From assembly GCF_000350105.1 (NCBI RefSeq), contig NZ_CAIY01000052.1, forward strand, positions 21,586-85,585: a stretch of DNA of 64,000 bases. Reading direction: 5' to 3'. The notes under the pieces were generated by a model, which had not been told where the DNA came from, did no database searches, and worked only from the letters and a program-made list of their open reading frames with translations. This stretch comes from Richelia intracellularis HH01 (GTDB lineage Bacteria; Cyanobacteriota; Cyanobacteriia; Cyanobacteriales; Nostocaceae). Both the position numbers and the translations under genes were made by a program. Positions 29,547 through 39,323 of this stretch are shown piece by piece. Each line of letters opens with the position of its first letter. Position 1 is the stretch's first letter.

Positions 29547-32349
29547 GTTTTGTTCCTTAATATTCTCAATTCTATTTTGCAGCCAGCAACTCTGAGCTTT
29601 TACCAATCGAATATCAGAGTATTGAAATTCCCTACGACAAGAAAGCCGACACGACAATGAAACAACTATTTCCCCTGAATAATGTCGATTTACACCCTAA
29701 TAATTAATCTAACTGTTTATTATTGAATAACTATGTAGTAATTCATGTTTATTAATATCTACATGCTAGTGACTAATCTAGAGAAATTAGGTAATAAGAA
29801 AATTAGCAGCTTTTATTTGAATATATTTAACTTCACTACCTTTCTCTTATTCTTTTTTCTAATGATACTTTTACACAATGGTTAGGGGTTTTGATTGATA
29901 GTATTGACTCAAGACTCAGTCTGGAATATATGAATCCGTTGATAGTAGAAAGGAATTAGTGATTTTTATTACATTGCATACTTGTTTTAATACTGGCACA
30001 TCCACACTAGACTACAGCCTCTAGGAAATTTAGAATTACTCAATATTTGCTAAAATTTATATTTCTAAATTTAACAGCATAAAGACAGACAGCCTTTACT
30101 ATAAATTGCTTTTAGCAGTTGAATTTTAACTCTTTGCTGCCTGCGAACTTAGTGAGAGTATTGCTAGATATATAATCGCTATCTGGAATTCTTTGACTTC
30201 GTGTTGCATGAACTCACTGAAAATGTACATTAGTTACATAAGCTTTACAGCTCATTGCTAGTTGAACGGAAAGGTCAAATAATCAAAGATAATAGTCATA
30301 ATATGCAGCTGTACTTGCAAGTTATCCTAGCATCCATGAAGATAAACCATAAAATTTGCCGAATTAACCATAGTTAACTCGTGGAACTCTCTAACCAGAG
30401 ACACTTTTATCTTTTATATAGACCATCCCTTATTTCATAAGTTAATCAGATTTCTATTCGTAGCATTAGAATATGATAGGATTATAAAAACTTTGTGTAA
30501 AATCAAGGCTGTTATTCCATGCAAATATAGTTTACTTGCTATTGAATACTATTAATCTCTATTATATACTTTAAGAAAAATTAATCAATAATTATTCCAA
30601 TAGTTCAGGATTTATTTAAGCTAATATTAAGTAGGTAATCAATTTTTAAAAAGGTTTTTTATCTCTGGGTATACTAAACTTTTTAAGTGAGGTATAATTG
30701 TTTTTTATATATAAATCTGACTTGTCTATCTTAGCTTATATAAGTCAGATTTTTCTGTTTTTATTGCTGCAATATTTATTTTTGTATCTCATAGTCTGAA
30801 ATTACAACTTATGGATAATTTCTCATTATAATTTAACTATTTTCTTTTATATTTATGATATTTAGTCAAATTTGCAAATGCGACTATTTTCTTTAGCTCA
30901 GACTACCAAATACTATTTAATTAAATATCTTTACTCAGGTAGGACTATTTCTTGTGAAGCTCATTATTATTTACCTATCATATCGTAAAATTACTCTTAT
31001 TAAGAGAATAATTTAAAACTCCTCAACTTAAGTAAAATAATATATTTATACAAATTTTAATAAGTAAGTAATATCATAATTAATTTTAACATAGTAAATA
31101 TAATACTCTCTTATAAGTAAGAGGTAAATATTAAGTAAATTACTTTTACCATATCATCCTAAAAATATAATTTCGAAAACTAGTTTTGCTTAAGATAATT
31201 GTTACTAGCCATACTAAATATTTGGTTGTATAGAGAACTTTTCTAATTATTCTGTGCTTTTTTTTTGCACATTTTCATAAACTTATTTAACTGCAGCCTT
31301 ATAAATTTCAATAATTTATAGATACTTGAATATTTAAAGCTAGAAATAATAATTCTGCTTAAAGCTAGCTTTTCTATTACTAGAATAATATTCATATAAT
31401 TGAGGTATAATATACTTACATGATATGAAGATATACAATAAATTATATTTCTTATTTACGAATAAAACTACCGAATTTAGATTTCAAATTGGAGATTCTC
31501 TTAGCTTTTTAGTAGGAAGGTAATAATTGAATTTTTCTAGGCATTAAAATAATCAAAAGTATATGCAAAAATACTAACTATGACCATTTTCGTTTCATTA
31601 TCATGCTTAATGAATTCTGATGTGATATTTAGCTTATTTTCTGTACTTTTTTTTAACGCAAAGTCTATTATAAAGTTATTTTCAGTGTATGTATTTGGCA
31701 ATCTAATTGAGAGTATAATAAATCAAATGGAGAGCCTAATGTATCAAATTTTTAGGTTCTATATAATTTTGTTTTTGTGTTACATCATTAATGTTTACAT
31801 ACTTGTTTAAAAAGAATTCATAGTTAAATAAAAAACCTAATTATTATTTATCAAGCAATATTAATAAAGATTCTGAATGGATCACTAAAATCTTCTTTAT
31901 TCAATAAGCTTATTATTTATAAACTGGCGGTTTTAGTGTAATATTTGTCTAGTTCTCGGTATTATTTCCAGTGAACCTTCTAATTCCTATTTTCCACTAG
32001 AAATCTATATTACATGAGAATTTTATTATTCATCAATTATCCTACTCTAGGAAGATCTTCATATAATCAATTAGCGTCATATTTCCAACTTACTTAAATA
32101 CAAATTTTCATAATTAATAGGTCATAAATAAAGTCGTGGTAGGTACAATTTGTAAAATCTAGAAGTTTTCTACATTGTATATTGACTCGAATGAAATTGA
32201 ATATTAGTATTTTATATTAAAGAATTTTATAAATTAATGTAAGAACAATTTTATTCAGATAATTTCACAAATGTGTTGTTTGGCATTGAGAGTATCTCCT
32301 AAATGCTCCCAAATATTGTCAAATAAACATTAAATGAATATTTGTAAGG
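29547..32349. other. 2.8-kb spacer, no gene recognised
   Basis: Frames are short and low-complexity, and a 76-codon frame at 31580-31810 is Phe/Ile-rich with no supporting features. A promoter-plus-terminator arrangement at 30693-30757 is listed separately as a small-RNA candidate. AAAGCTAG (from 31336) and a later CTAGCTTT form a weak stem. Confidence 0.5.
30705..30757 (+). ncRNA. Small RNA candidate between a -10 box and a terminator
   Basis: A perfect TATAAT lies at 30693-30698, about 15 bases before a perfect 11-bp stem AAATCTGACTT (30713-30723) / AAGTCAGATTT (30742-30752). The stem is followed by TTCTGTTTTT. A transcript of about 50 bases would start near 30705. No -35 consensus is obvious. 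In DNA this AT-rich a TATAAT can arise by chance, so confidence is low. Confidence 0.3.
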
Positions 32350-32823
32350 CTATACTTGCAGCTCAAGTGAGAAAATGCTATCGGGAGGTTTAGAAGTGCT
32401 GTTTACTTCCCAATCAATACTTTTAAGAAATTTTTCGGCTGAATTTGTCTCTACAATATCTACTCCCCATTCTCCAAGTTTTAGTGAAGTTGAAGAAATA
32501 CTAATCACAGGTGTAGTTTTGATTCCCCCCAATGCTAATATATCAAGCCGGTTAGAATGATTAACCTTTTGAACTTTACGCCTAGCAGCTAAAGCTTGAA
32601 GACAAAGAATACCCAATGAGATTGGTGACCGCTGATGTTTATCAAATAAGATTTCAAGAATCCAGTGATGATTGTTGACCTTACTACAGTTTATATCAGT
32701 ATAAGTACTAAGTTCATCTATTAAATAAAGTGCAAAATCTTCCCGACTAAGCTTAGGAACTAAGTTATCCTGAACATCAAAGTTGTGGGACAACAACATA
32801 CGCTCTTTTTGGTATTTATCCAT
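32350..32823 (-). CDS. Conserved hypothetical protein
   Basis: The 157-residue soluble protein has no signal peptide or membrane segment. It reads like a real protein: a helical N-terminal half (KLSREDFALYLIDELSTYTD) leads to VNNHHWILEILFDKHQRSPI, then a stretch LCLQALAARRKVQKVNHSNR. A beta-like C-terminal half contains GGIKTTPVISISSTSLKLGE and ends with IDWEVNSTSKPPDSIFSLEL. I do not recognise the family or any catalytic signature. It sits alone, 500 bases from the osmoprotectant transporter operon on the same strand, and that spacer suggests no co-transcription. Confidence 0.7.
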   Translation of the reverse strand: MDKYQKERMLLSHNFDVQDNLVPKLSREDFALYLIDELSTYTDINCSKVNNHHWILEILFDKHQRSPISLGILCLQALAARRKVQKVNHSNRLDILALGGIKTTPVISISSTSLKLGEWGVDIVETNSAEKFLKSIDWEVNSTSKPPDSIFSLELQV

Positions 32824-33324
32824 TACTTTGTTTATTATCCTTGCAAATTACTTAAATTACCAGATACCATTTAAGGCTTGGGTTACCTTAAATTCATGAA
32901 AGTCTTCAAGCCTATCTTATTATTGCTTTGCACAACTGTTGAGTAAAATATACCAAATTTCGATGGTTAAATTTAACTCGAGTTGGAAGCAGGTATGGGA
33001 ATAGCTTAAAAGATTTATCTCATTTATTATGATGATCTAACTTATGACCTACAGAATATGAGAATTTGCATTTTCAATCAAAACACTACCACCTTCTTAT
33101 AATAGAAATTATACAAGGTTTTGGGATGTTCTACCTTGGTTAAGGTCCCTTGCATAAGCTCCTACTTTTGAAGAGGAAATAATGTAAACTGAGAATGAGA
33201 AGTAAATATGCTGATCAAGTTGTACATGAAATGATTACAGAAAATTGAGGTTAATATATTTGTAGTCACTACAAGCTAAGACATATTCTTTGAGATACCA
33301 GTAATCATCAATATAACTTTCTCC
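32824..33324. other. Spacer between unknown gene and transporter operon
   Basis: About 500 bases with dense stops and no recognised gene or clear terminator. Confidence 0.5.
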
Positions 33325-34233
33325 TTATAAACCTTTTGTTTGCCTAAATTCACTAACCACATCCCTTACCTTTCTAAATTCTCCCTCTACTAAATAATTT
33401 AGCTGTCGTATTTCGTCTGCAGAAATCTTACCTGCCATCTGGGATACAACTTCTTGCAATTGGGGGTATTTATTTAGAGTTTCTTTTCGGAAAATAGGAG
33501 CCGCTTCATAAGGTGGAAAATAGTTTTTATCATCTTGGAGAACAACTAAATCCAATCGAGCAATTTGCCCATCAGTTGAATTAGTAACAATCACATCTAC
33601 TTGCTTTTGGACTAATGCCCTGTATAGTAGTCCTAAATCCATAATTTGTGGTGCTTCTTGAAAATCCAAACCATAAGTCTTAGATAAGCCAGAAAAACCA
33701 TCTTGCCTTTCCATGAATTCATATCCAAAACCGCTGCGCCATTTAGATGTATAACTTGCCAGGTCAGATATGGTACTAATTTTATAATTTTCAGCATCTT
33801 CCTTGCGGATAATTACGGCAAAGGTATTTTCAAATCCTAAAGGTTCCATTACTTCCAATTGAAAGTCTTCGCTATAGACTTTTTTCAGACTTTGGTAAAC
33901 CTCCCGGGCATCAGAGATTACTTCCTTCTGAAGGATGGCATTATAAGCCGTGCCAGTGTATTCGATGTAGGAATCTATTTTCCCAGCCAACAGGGCTTGG
34001 TGGCAAACAAAAGAGCCACCTAATTGAGGCCTTCGATCTACTGTTAATCCGGTTTCTGCTTCTATTCTTTGTGCTAACAATTCCCCTAAAATATCTTGCT
34101 CAGTAAAATTTTTCGATGCAATAGTAATGTTACTATTGCCATTCGAAGAATCGTTAGAAAAATTACTATTGCATCCAACTAGAGCAATAATTACAGTTAG
34201 AAATAATATAAAAGATATGACTTTTTGTTTCAT
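33325..34233 (-). CDS. Osmoprotectant ABC transporter substrate-binding lipoprotein (OpuCC/ProX-like)
   Basis: The 302-residue protein is a lipoprotein. A hydrophobic leader ends in a lipobox, ALVGC, with the lipidated cysteine at residue 21. The mature part opens ITIASKNFTEQDILGELLAQ, characteristic of OpuC/OsmF-type binding proteins for glycine betaine, choline or related compounds. Further family blocks are GGSFVCHQALLAGKIDSYIEYTGTAY (about 71-96) and VDVIVTNSTDGQIA (about 214-227), the latter being the periplasmic-binding-domain switch region. It is the last gene of a three-gene operon, 83 bases after the permease. The precise ligand cannot be read from sequence. The final FRQTKGL end is intact. 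Confidence 0.88.
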   Translation of the reverse strand: MKQKVISFILFLTVIIALVGCNSNFSNDSSNGNSNITIASKNFTEQDILGELLAQRIEAETGLTVDRRPQLGGSFVCHQALLAGKIDSYIEYTGTAYNAILQKEVISDAREVYQSLKKVYSEDFQLEVMEPLGFENTFAVIIRKEDAENYKISTISDLASYTSKWRSGFGYEFMERQDGFSGLSKTYGLDFQEAPQIMDLGLLYRALVQKQVDVIVTNSTDGQIARLDLVVLQDDKNYFPPYEAAPIFRKETLNKYPQLQEVVSQMAGKISADEIRQLNYLVEGEFRKVRDVVSEFRQTKGL

Positions 34234-34316
34234 TTGCTATTAGCTATTAATTGTCATATTGGTTTATTTGATAAGTAGAATAAGCCTAAAATATTGACTT
34301 GATGGCTTTGACTAAA

Positions 34317-34967
34317 TCAATGTTTAGCTTTTGTTGTTCTACCCTTAGTTAGATGATTTTCTAAACTGCCAATAGCAAGATCAACCAGTAAGGCCATTGC
34401 AGCTGCGGGTAATGCTCCTGCTAAAATTAATTGGTCATTTACTACAGAAATTCCTCTAAAAATAAAAATTCCCAAACCACCGGCTCCAATTGCTGCTGCG
34501 ATTGTAGCAATACCAATAGAGATAACTGCAGCAACTCTCACTCCAGCAAGAATTACTCCCATCGCTAAGGGAATCTCCACCTGAAATAAAAGCTCTGTAT
34601 CAGTCATTCCCATACCTATACCTGCTTCACGAATAGAGGGACTGACACCAATAATCCCCGTATATGTATTCCGAATAATAGGCAATAACGAGTACAAAGT
34701 TAAAGCTACTATCGCAGGAACTGCACCAATTCCACCAATGATCGGAATGGGTATTAACAGGCCAAACATAGCTAAACTAGGTATTGTCTGCATGATATTA
34801 GCAAAGCCCAAAACAGGCTTACGCAGATTTGGATAACGGGTGATTATAATTCCCAAGGGAAGACCAACCAGAATAGCAATTACAATGGAAATCATAACTA
34901 AAAATATATGTTCTCTAGTCCTTTCCAATATTTCTGGTCCGTATTTAATAAGAAAAAATCCGTTCAT
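34317..34967 (-). CDS. Osmoprotectant ABC transporter permease (OpuCB-like)
   Basis: The 216-residue integral membrane permease has about five or six hydrophobic spans. The cytoplasmic loop IREAGIGMGMTDTELLFQVEIPLAMGVI is the EAA-type coupling loop that contacts the ATPase. MQTIPSLAMFGLLIPIP and GLGIFIFRGI are typical of OpuCB/OpuCD permeases. Its ATG overlaps the stop of the ATPase gene by four bases (ATGA), so translation is probably coupled. Only one permease gene is present, whereas OpuC operons of Firmicutes carry two, so it presumably forms a homodimer. The lipoprotein gene follows. Confidence 0.88.
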   Translation of the reverse strand: MNGFFLIKYGPEILERTREHIFLVMISIVIAILVGLPLGIIITRYPNLRKPVLGFANIMQTIPSLAMFGLLIPIPIIGGIGAVPAIVALTLYSLLPIIRNTYTGIIGVSPSIREAGIGMGMTDTELLFQVEIPLAMGVILAGVRVAAVISIGIATIAAAIGAGGLGIFIFRGISVVNDQLILAGALPAAAMALLVDLAIGSLENHLTKGRTTKAKH

Positions 34968-35713
34968 GCTACTGCTTTAACACACTCCATAAATGCTTGA
35001 GCTTCTGGGTGGGAAGATTGAAGAAATTCATCAGGAGCACCCAAGAATACCATTTCTCCCTTATACATTAATCCAATACGTGAAGCTAAAATAAAGGCTT
35101 CTTGTATATCATGAGTTACAAAAACGACTGTTTTCCCCAAATCTTGTTGTAAGTGCTTAAATTCCTTTTGTAGTTCTAGACGGGTAATAGGATCTAGAGC
35201 ACCGAAGGGTTCATCCATTAATAAAACTGGTGGATCAGCAGCTAATGCTCTAGCCACTCCTACTCTCTGTCTTTGTCCCCCAGATAATTCATGGGGGTGT
35301 CGTCCTGCAAATTCTTCTGCTGGAAGGCCAACAAGATTTAATAATTCGCAAACCCTTGTTTTTATTTGTTTCGGCTTCCAACCTTCCAGGGAGGGAACCA
35401 ATCCTACATTTTTTTCCACTGTAAAATGGGGAAACAATCCAGTCTCTTGGATTACATAACCAATTTTTCGCCTCAGTTTGATATCATCCCATTGCTGAGT
35501 GGATTTCCCATCAAATAAAACCTTTCCTTCTGTAGGGGTAAATAAATTATTAATTAATTTCATGGTAGTAGTTTTACCACTACCACTACGGCCCAGTAAA
35601 ATTAGCGCTTCTCCTGTATAAATAGAAAAGTTCAAATTCGATACTAAGGAGCGGTTGTTTTTACTTAGGGTAACATCTCGGAACTCTATTGCTATAGGAT
35701 TATTATCCAGCAT
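34964..35713 (-). CDS. Osmoprotectant ABC transporter ATPase (OpuCA-like)
   Basis: The 249-residue ABC ATPase energises uptake by the adjoining permease and binding protein. Walker A is GRSGSGKTT (41-49), the Q-loop lies in YVIQETGLFP (86-95), the signature is LSGGQ (143-147), Walker B is VLLMDEP (163-169), and the switch histidine is in VTHD. It ends soon after the catalytic core and lacks the paired CBS domains that sense ionic strength in OpuA-type ATPases. Osmotic gating by that route is therefore unlikely. It is the first gene of the operon on the minus strand, and the start MLDNNPIAIEFRDV places the first beta strand correctly. Confidence 0.9.
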   Translation of the reverse strand: MLDNNPIAIEFRDVTLSKNNRSLVSNLNFSIYTGEALILLGRSGSGKTTTMKLINNLFTPTEGKVLFDGKSTQQWDDIKLRRKIGYVIQETGLFPHFTVEKNVGLVPSLEGWKPKQIKTRVCELLNLVGLPAEEFAGRHPHELSGGQRQRVGVARALAADPPVLLMDEPFGALDPITRLELQKEFKHLQQDLGKTVVFVTHDIQEAFILASRIGLMYKGEMVFLGAPDEFLQSSHPEAQAFMECVKAVA

Positions 35714-35837
35714 TTTTATTTCTTAGCAAGCACTGAAACGAACTTCAAAATTAGAATATATGAGGATAGTAAGTATTTTAATGTCCTCATAATTAATAAT
35801 GGTACAACCTAAGAAGCTATTTATGAAGACAACCTTT

Positions 35838-35882
35838 ATTATTTAGAGATTTATGTTCTTTAATTATTTAGAGATTTATGTT
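35838..35882 (+). repeat. 20-base direct repeat, period 25
   Basis: ATTATTTAGAGATTTATGTT occurs at 35838-35857 and again identically at 35863-35882 with a 5-base spacer. It lies about 125 bases upstream of the osmoprotectant operon start, within possible promoter distance. Confidence 0.85.
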
Positions 35883-36579
35883 TAAAAGCATACCTGCTTC
35901 ATAGTTATATGTATGTAATAAACCAAAATATTTAAAAGCCTTCAAAATTTAGGCCCGCTCTGAGTTAACAGAATTTCTGTTTAAACCACAAAAAGTATGG
36001 ACACTATTTAAATTCAGATGATAATTAAGTAATTACTAGTAATACATTAAGAAACATTACAAATGTATCACAAGCCTCACAAAAACCAAAGTGTATGCAG
36101 CAAGTTTTACTTTTCCTCTTGGTTTTTACATTTGTCGGCCTTACTAAATATTATAACAGTCTAAGGCTGAAGCACTAAAAACTAATATATTTCCCATCTT
36201 TTCTACTTTGATAATCAAATTTGGTTTTAGCTGCAGGTTATAGAATTAATTATTTCTAACTTTAAAATTTTATACCAAGTATTCTAGTTTACTTTCTTAG
36301 TTATATTTAATTTTTTAAAAATATTTTTAGTTGCAATCAATGATGAATTCTTAATATTGGGTGATCCAAGTCGTTTTGATATTTGAATAAGCCAAAGGCT
36401 TATATAACTTAATAATTTGGGCTATACAGTTGATTTTTTATAAGTTTGTGAAATATCTGCAATTATCAAGAGGTCGTAAATTATTTCTTAATAAGTTAGA
36501 TCGTTATAATTTAATAACCTATTTTGTGCATCTTTTAGTATTTCTTAATAGAAGATAGAGGTATCACTATATATTCTCT

Positions 36580-36638
36580 ATTTTTTGTATTAATGCATAT
36601 ATGTTATTGAATAACATATATGCATTAATACAAAAAAT
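36580..36638. repeat. 29-bp perfect palindrome with one central base
   Basis: The arms at 36580-36608 and 36610-36638 are exact reverse complements about a single G (outer end ATTTTTTGTATTAATGC). An A6 run lies inside the right end and a T6 run inside the left. With no unpaired loop it is a perfect cruciform-forming site. It lies about 315 bases upstream of the LabA-like gene. Confidence 0.93.
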
Positions 36639-36953
36639 CTTTATTCTTATAATTGATCAGGAATATATAAAAACTATGAAAGCAATATGGAAAATGGCTT
36701 ATGAGAAGACTCTTATAGAGATTAACCAAGATGATGCCTGCCAGCATTTATTGTCAAACAGTAATATACTACTACTTATTAAAAGTCCAAAAGTAACAGT
36801 AAAAATGAATTGAGTATTGTAAATTTGATGGTTAGTAAATAGATGTATATCATTGATAAATCTATCATTTGCACGGAGGTAATTTTAAAAACAAAAGCAG
36901 ATTTTTACTTTATTTTATTGTCATAAATGATTAAATTACTATTAGAGGTATCA

Positions 36954-37619
36954 ATGGATATTCATGAAATCAGTGATTATAAAAGTGAATATAAAGTAAT
37001 TAGTGATCGCCCATATTTACATGGTGATTTATTTGTAGGAAACGATATTAGATTTGAAGATGATAATATAATCAAATCTGCCGATGATAAATTAATATGT
37101 AATGCTGTTAATAGGGGCCGAGTTGCTATTTTTATTGATGGCTCTAATCTCTTTTATGCTGCTTTACAACTAAACATTGAAATTGATTATACAAAGTTGC
37201 TTGTATATCTAACTAAAGGTTCTCAATTATTACGTGCCTTTTTTTATACTGGAGTAGATCGTAGTAATGATAAACAACAGGGCTTCTTACTCTGGATGCG
37301 CCGTAATGGTTACCGTGTTGTTACTAAAGATTTAGTCCAGCTTCCTGACGGTTCTAAAAAAGCAAATTTGGATGTAGAAATAGCTGTAGATATGATGAAT
37401 TTAGCTCCACACTATGATACTGCTGTTTTAGTAAGTGGAGATGGAGATTTAGCTTATGCTGTTAATGCAGTTTCTTATCAGGGAGTAAGAGTAGAAGTAG
37501 TTAGCTTACGTTCAATGACTAGTGAAAGTTTAATTAACGTTGCCGATTGTTTTGTCGATTTAGATAGTATTAAACAAGAAATTCAAAAAACTTCTCATTC
37601 TGGTTTTAATTATCGATAA
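36954..37619 (+). CDS. NYN (PIN-like) domain protein, LabA-like
   Basis: The 221-residue protein has a short acidic N-terminal region and then an NYN/DUF88 domain, a PIN-like nuclease fold related to LabA. LabA represses gene expression downstream of KaiC in Synechococcus. The acidic metal-site residues are visible: Asp62 in AIFIDGSNLFYAA, Asp140 and Asp146 in LDVEIAVDMM, and Asp163/Asp165 in SGDGDLAYAV. I chose the ATG at 36954 because AGAGGT lies seven bases upstream. An earlier ATG at 36927 lacks such a site. It stands alone between eroded spacers. Whether it cuts RNA or acts as a regulator cannot be told from sequence. Confidence 0.85.
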   Translation: MDIHEISDYKSEYKVISDRPYLHGDLFVGNDIRFEDDNIIKSADDKLICNAVNRGRVAIFIDGSNLFYAALQLNIEIDYTKLLVYLTKGSQLLRAFFYTGVDRSNDKQQGFLLWMRRNGYRVVTKDLVQLPDGSKKANLDVEIAVDMMNLAPHYDTAVLVSGDGDLAYAVNAVSYQGVRVEVVSLRSMTSESLINVADCFVDLDSIKQEIQKTSHSGFNYR

Positions 37620-38607
37620 ATTTCCACCGTTAATTTTGTCTATCAGTTTCTAATTATATAGAAACAAGACTTCATAGGTTGGTGTGTTTATTCGTAAATT
37701 GGGATCATCAATATATGACCTAACTAATCATATATACGAATTTTGAAGACTAGCTACAGATGTTACATTGTATCTAGTAACATCTGAATATGCTTGAATC
37801 ATTACAAAAAATTATCAATAAGTAATACAAGTATTTATATGGCGAGATATTAGTAAGAGTAAAATCATCTATAGAACATAATAATTATGAAATTTTTATA
37901 CCCACGACTCGATAGGAAAACCTTGACATGGTTGATGTTAGAGTAGAGCATATAAAAATATACAAGAGAAAATAATAAATCTCTTAATAAGGAAGAGTAA
38001 TAGAATAATAAGAGGAATTAAACTTAACTTAAGTCAGTGTCTGTATTCCAGAATACCATGTAAATTAACCTTGGGGCAATTACTGGTAAAAGCTAGAAGA
38101 ACTAAAAGGGAGAAACATTAAAATTAAAATCAGGAAGATAAAAATATATTTGGGAAAACATAGAGTGGTTTTGATGGAGTAGGAGTATTTCTATATTTCA
38201 AGACTGCAGATGTGTAAATACTATAATAAATGTAACTAAATTATCAACTAATTCATACAGGTTAAAATACAGTAATTAGAACAGTTAGAATAAGGACTTA
38301 TAGAATAAGAAAACCCCCAAAAATATATCCAATGTTTGATATAATTCAAACCGTATAATAGTGATATTTATCATTACCATTATGAAAGATAGTAATCAAA
38401 ATTTAAGTCGCCTTAGAATAAAAAAATACATGTCTTAATATTATACAAGTGAAAGGCTTGATGTAAAAAATGATTTAAGGAAGCAAATATTTATATTAAT
38501 TACATAACTTGATATTGATAAGGTTATAAGGAAAAATATCTATTTTCTTTTATTATAGTAGGTGAAATTTAATAATTGTATATTTTTAGATAATTCAGAG
38601 ACACAAA

Positions 38608-38654
38608 TTTATGGATACTAGAGCTAAACAAATTTTAGCTCTAGTATCCATAAA
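38608..38654. repeat. 21-bp perfect palindrome
   Basis: TTTATGGATACTAGAGCTAAA (38608-38628) pairs exactly with its reverse complement at 38634-38654 around a 5-base loop. It starts about 40 bases beyond the stop of the adjacent relic on the minus strand, so it may have been that gene's terminator. Confidence 0.9.
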
Positions 38655-38694
38655 AAATAAAAGCTAGTTGTGATTAATATTGAATAGATAAACC

Positions 38695-38842
38695 TCAAGA
38701 TAATGTAAGTCTACTAATGTCTATTAATGATTGAACACCATCAATAAATTTACGTAATTGGTTATTTGGGGAAGGTAAGCTATAAAAATGATAGTTAATT
38801 TTCTGTGCCAATTCTTTCTTAAACTTTTCTAATTTGTAACCT
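38695..38842 (-). pseudogene. Possible C-terminal relic of an unidentified gene
   Basis: On the minus strand a 48-codon run has protein-like composition: YKLEKFKKELAQKINYHFYS, then LPSPNNQLRKFIDGVQSLID and a final ISRLTLS before TGA (38697-38695). A TGA interrupts it just upstream, and the preceding part is not readable. The amphipathic helices suggest the end of a soluble protein. I do not recognise it, and chance cannot be excluded. Confidence 0.3.
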
Positions 38843-39323
38843 CAATTTTTACAAAGGCAAAATTTGTTAGAAAATAAATTCAGGCTGAATATCAAATCCT
38901 ATAAACCTATTTATTTACGAAGATAGCTTTATAATATAACTAAAGAAGATATTTATAAAAAATTATTCAGTACATATAATAAATGATTATTAAATTTTTT
39001 ATATTTAGTTAATATAAAGCATATTCATCATGGAATAATACCCCATTTTAGCAGACATAATATTTTTTAAACAGGACTCTATTTTTATGCTTTTACTATT
39101 GTGCTAATTCTAGTTTATAGTCTTTGATATTTTTTGCTAAATTCTCTTACATCTCATGTAAGTATCTATATTCTTAGTGTTAATTTTACATCCTGGCACG
39201 TTATCCATAGGAATATAAACTATTTAGCCTTGTTGTCACCTATGAAACCTCTTAATGTTATGCCCCACGGTTATTTAGAAGGATTAGATAGATAAAAATA
39301 TTTTTGTAGTATCGAAATACTAC

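Larger units (their letters stand above)
35714..36953. other. 1.2-kb spacer with direct repeat and palindrome
   Basis: No gene is recognised. It contains a 20-base direct repeat (35838-35882) and a 29-bp palindrome (36580-36638). A 70-codon frame at 36601-36813 begins inside the palindrome and I do not accept it. Confidence 0.55.
37620..39323. other. 1.7-kb spacer with a possible relic and a hairpin
   Basis: No intact gene. A short protein-like relic (38695-38842, minus) and a 21-bp palindrome (38608-38654) just beyond it are listed separately. I see nothing else. Confidence 0.5.

Noticed and set aside
29547..29657. In-frame upstream extension of heme oxygenase by 37 codons
   Set aside because: The extension has no family resemblance, and the internal ATG has the ribosome binding site and the normal family start.
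31580..31810. Hydrophobic 76-codon open frame
   Set aside because: Phe/Ile/Tyr-rich as expected from AT-rich DNA, and no start signal.
36601..36813. 70-codon open frame
   Set aside because: Begins inside a palindrome, no ribosome binding site, no motif.
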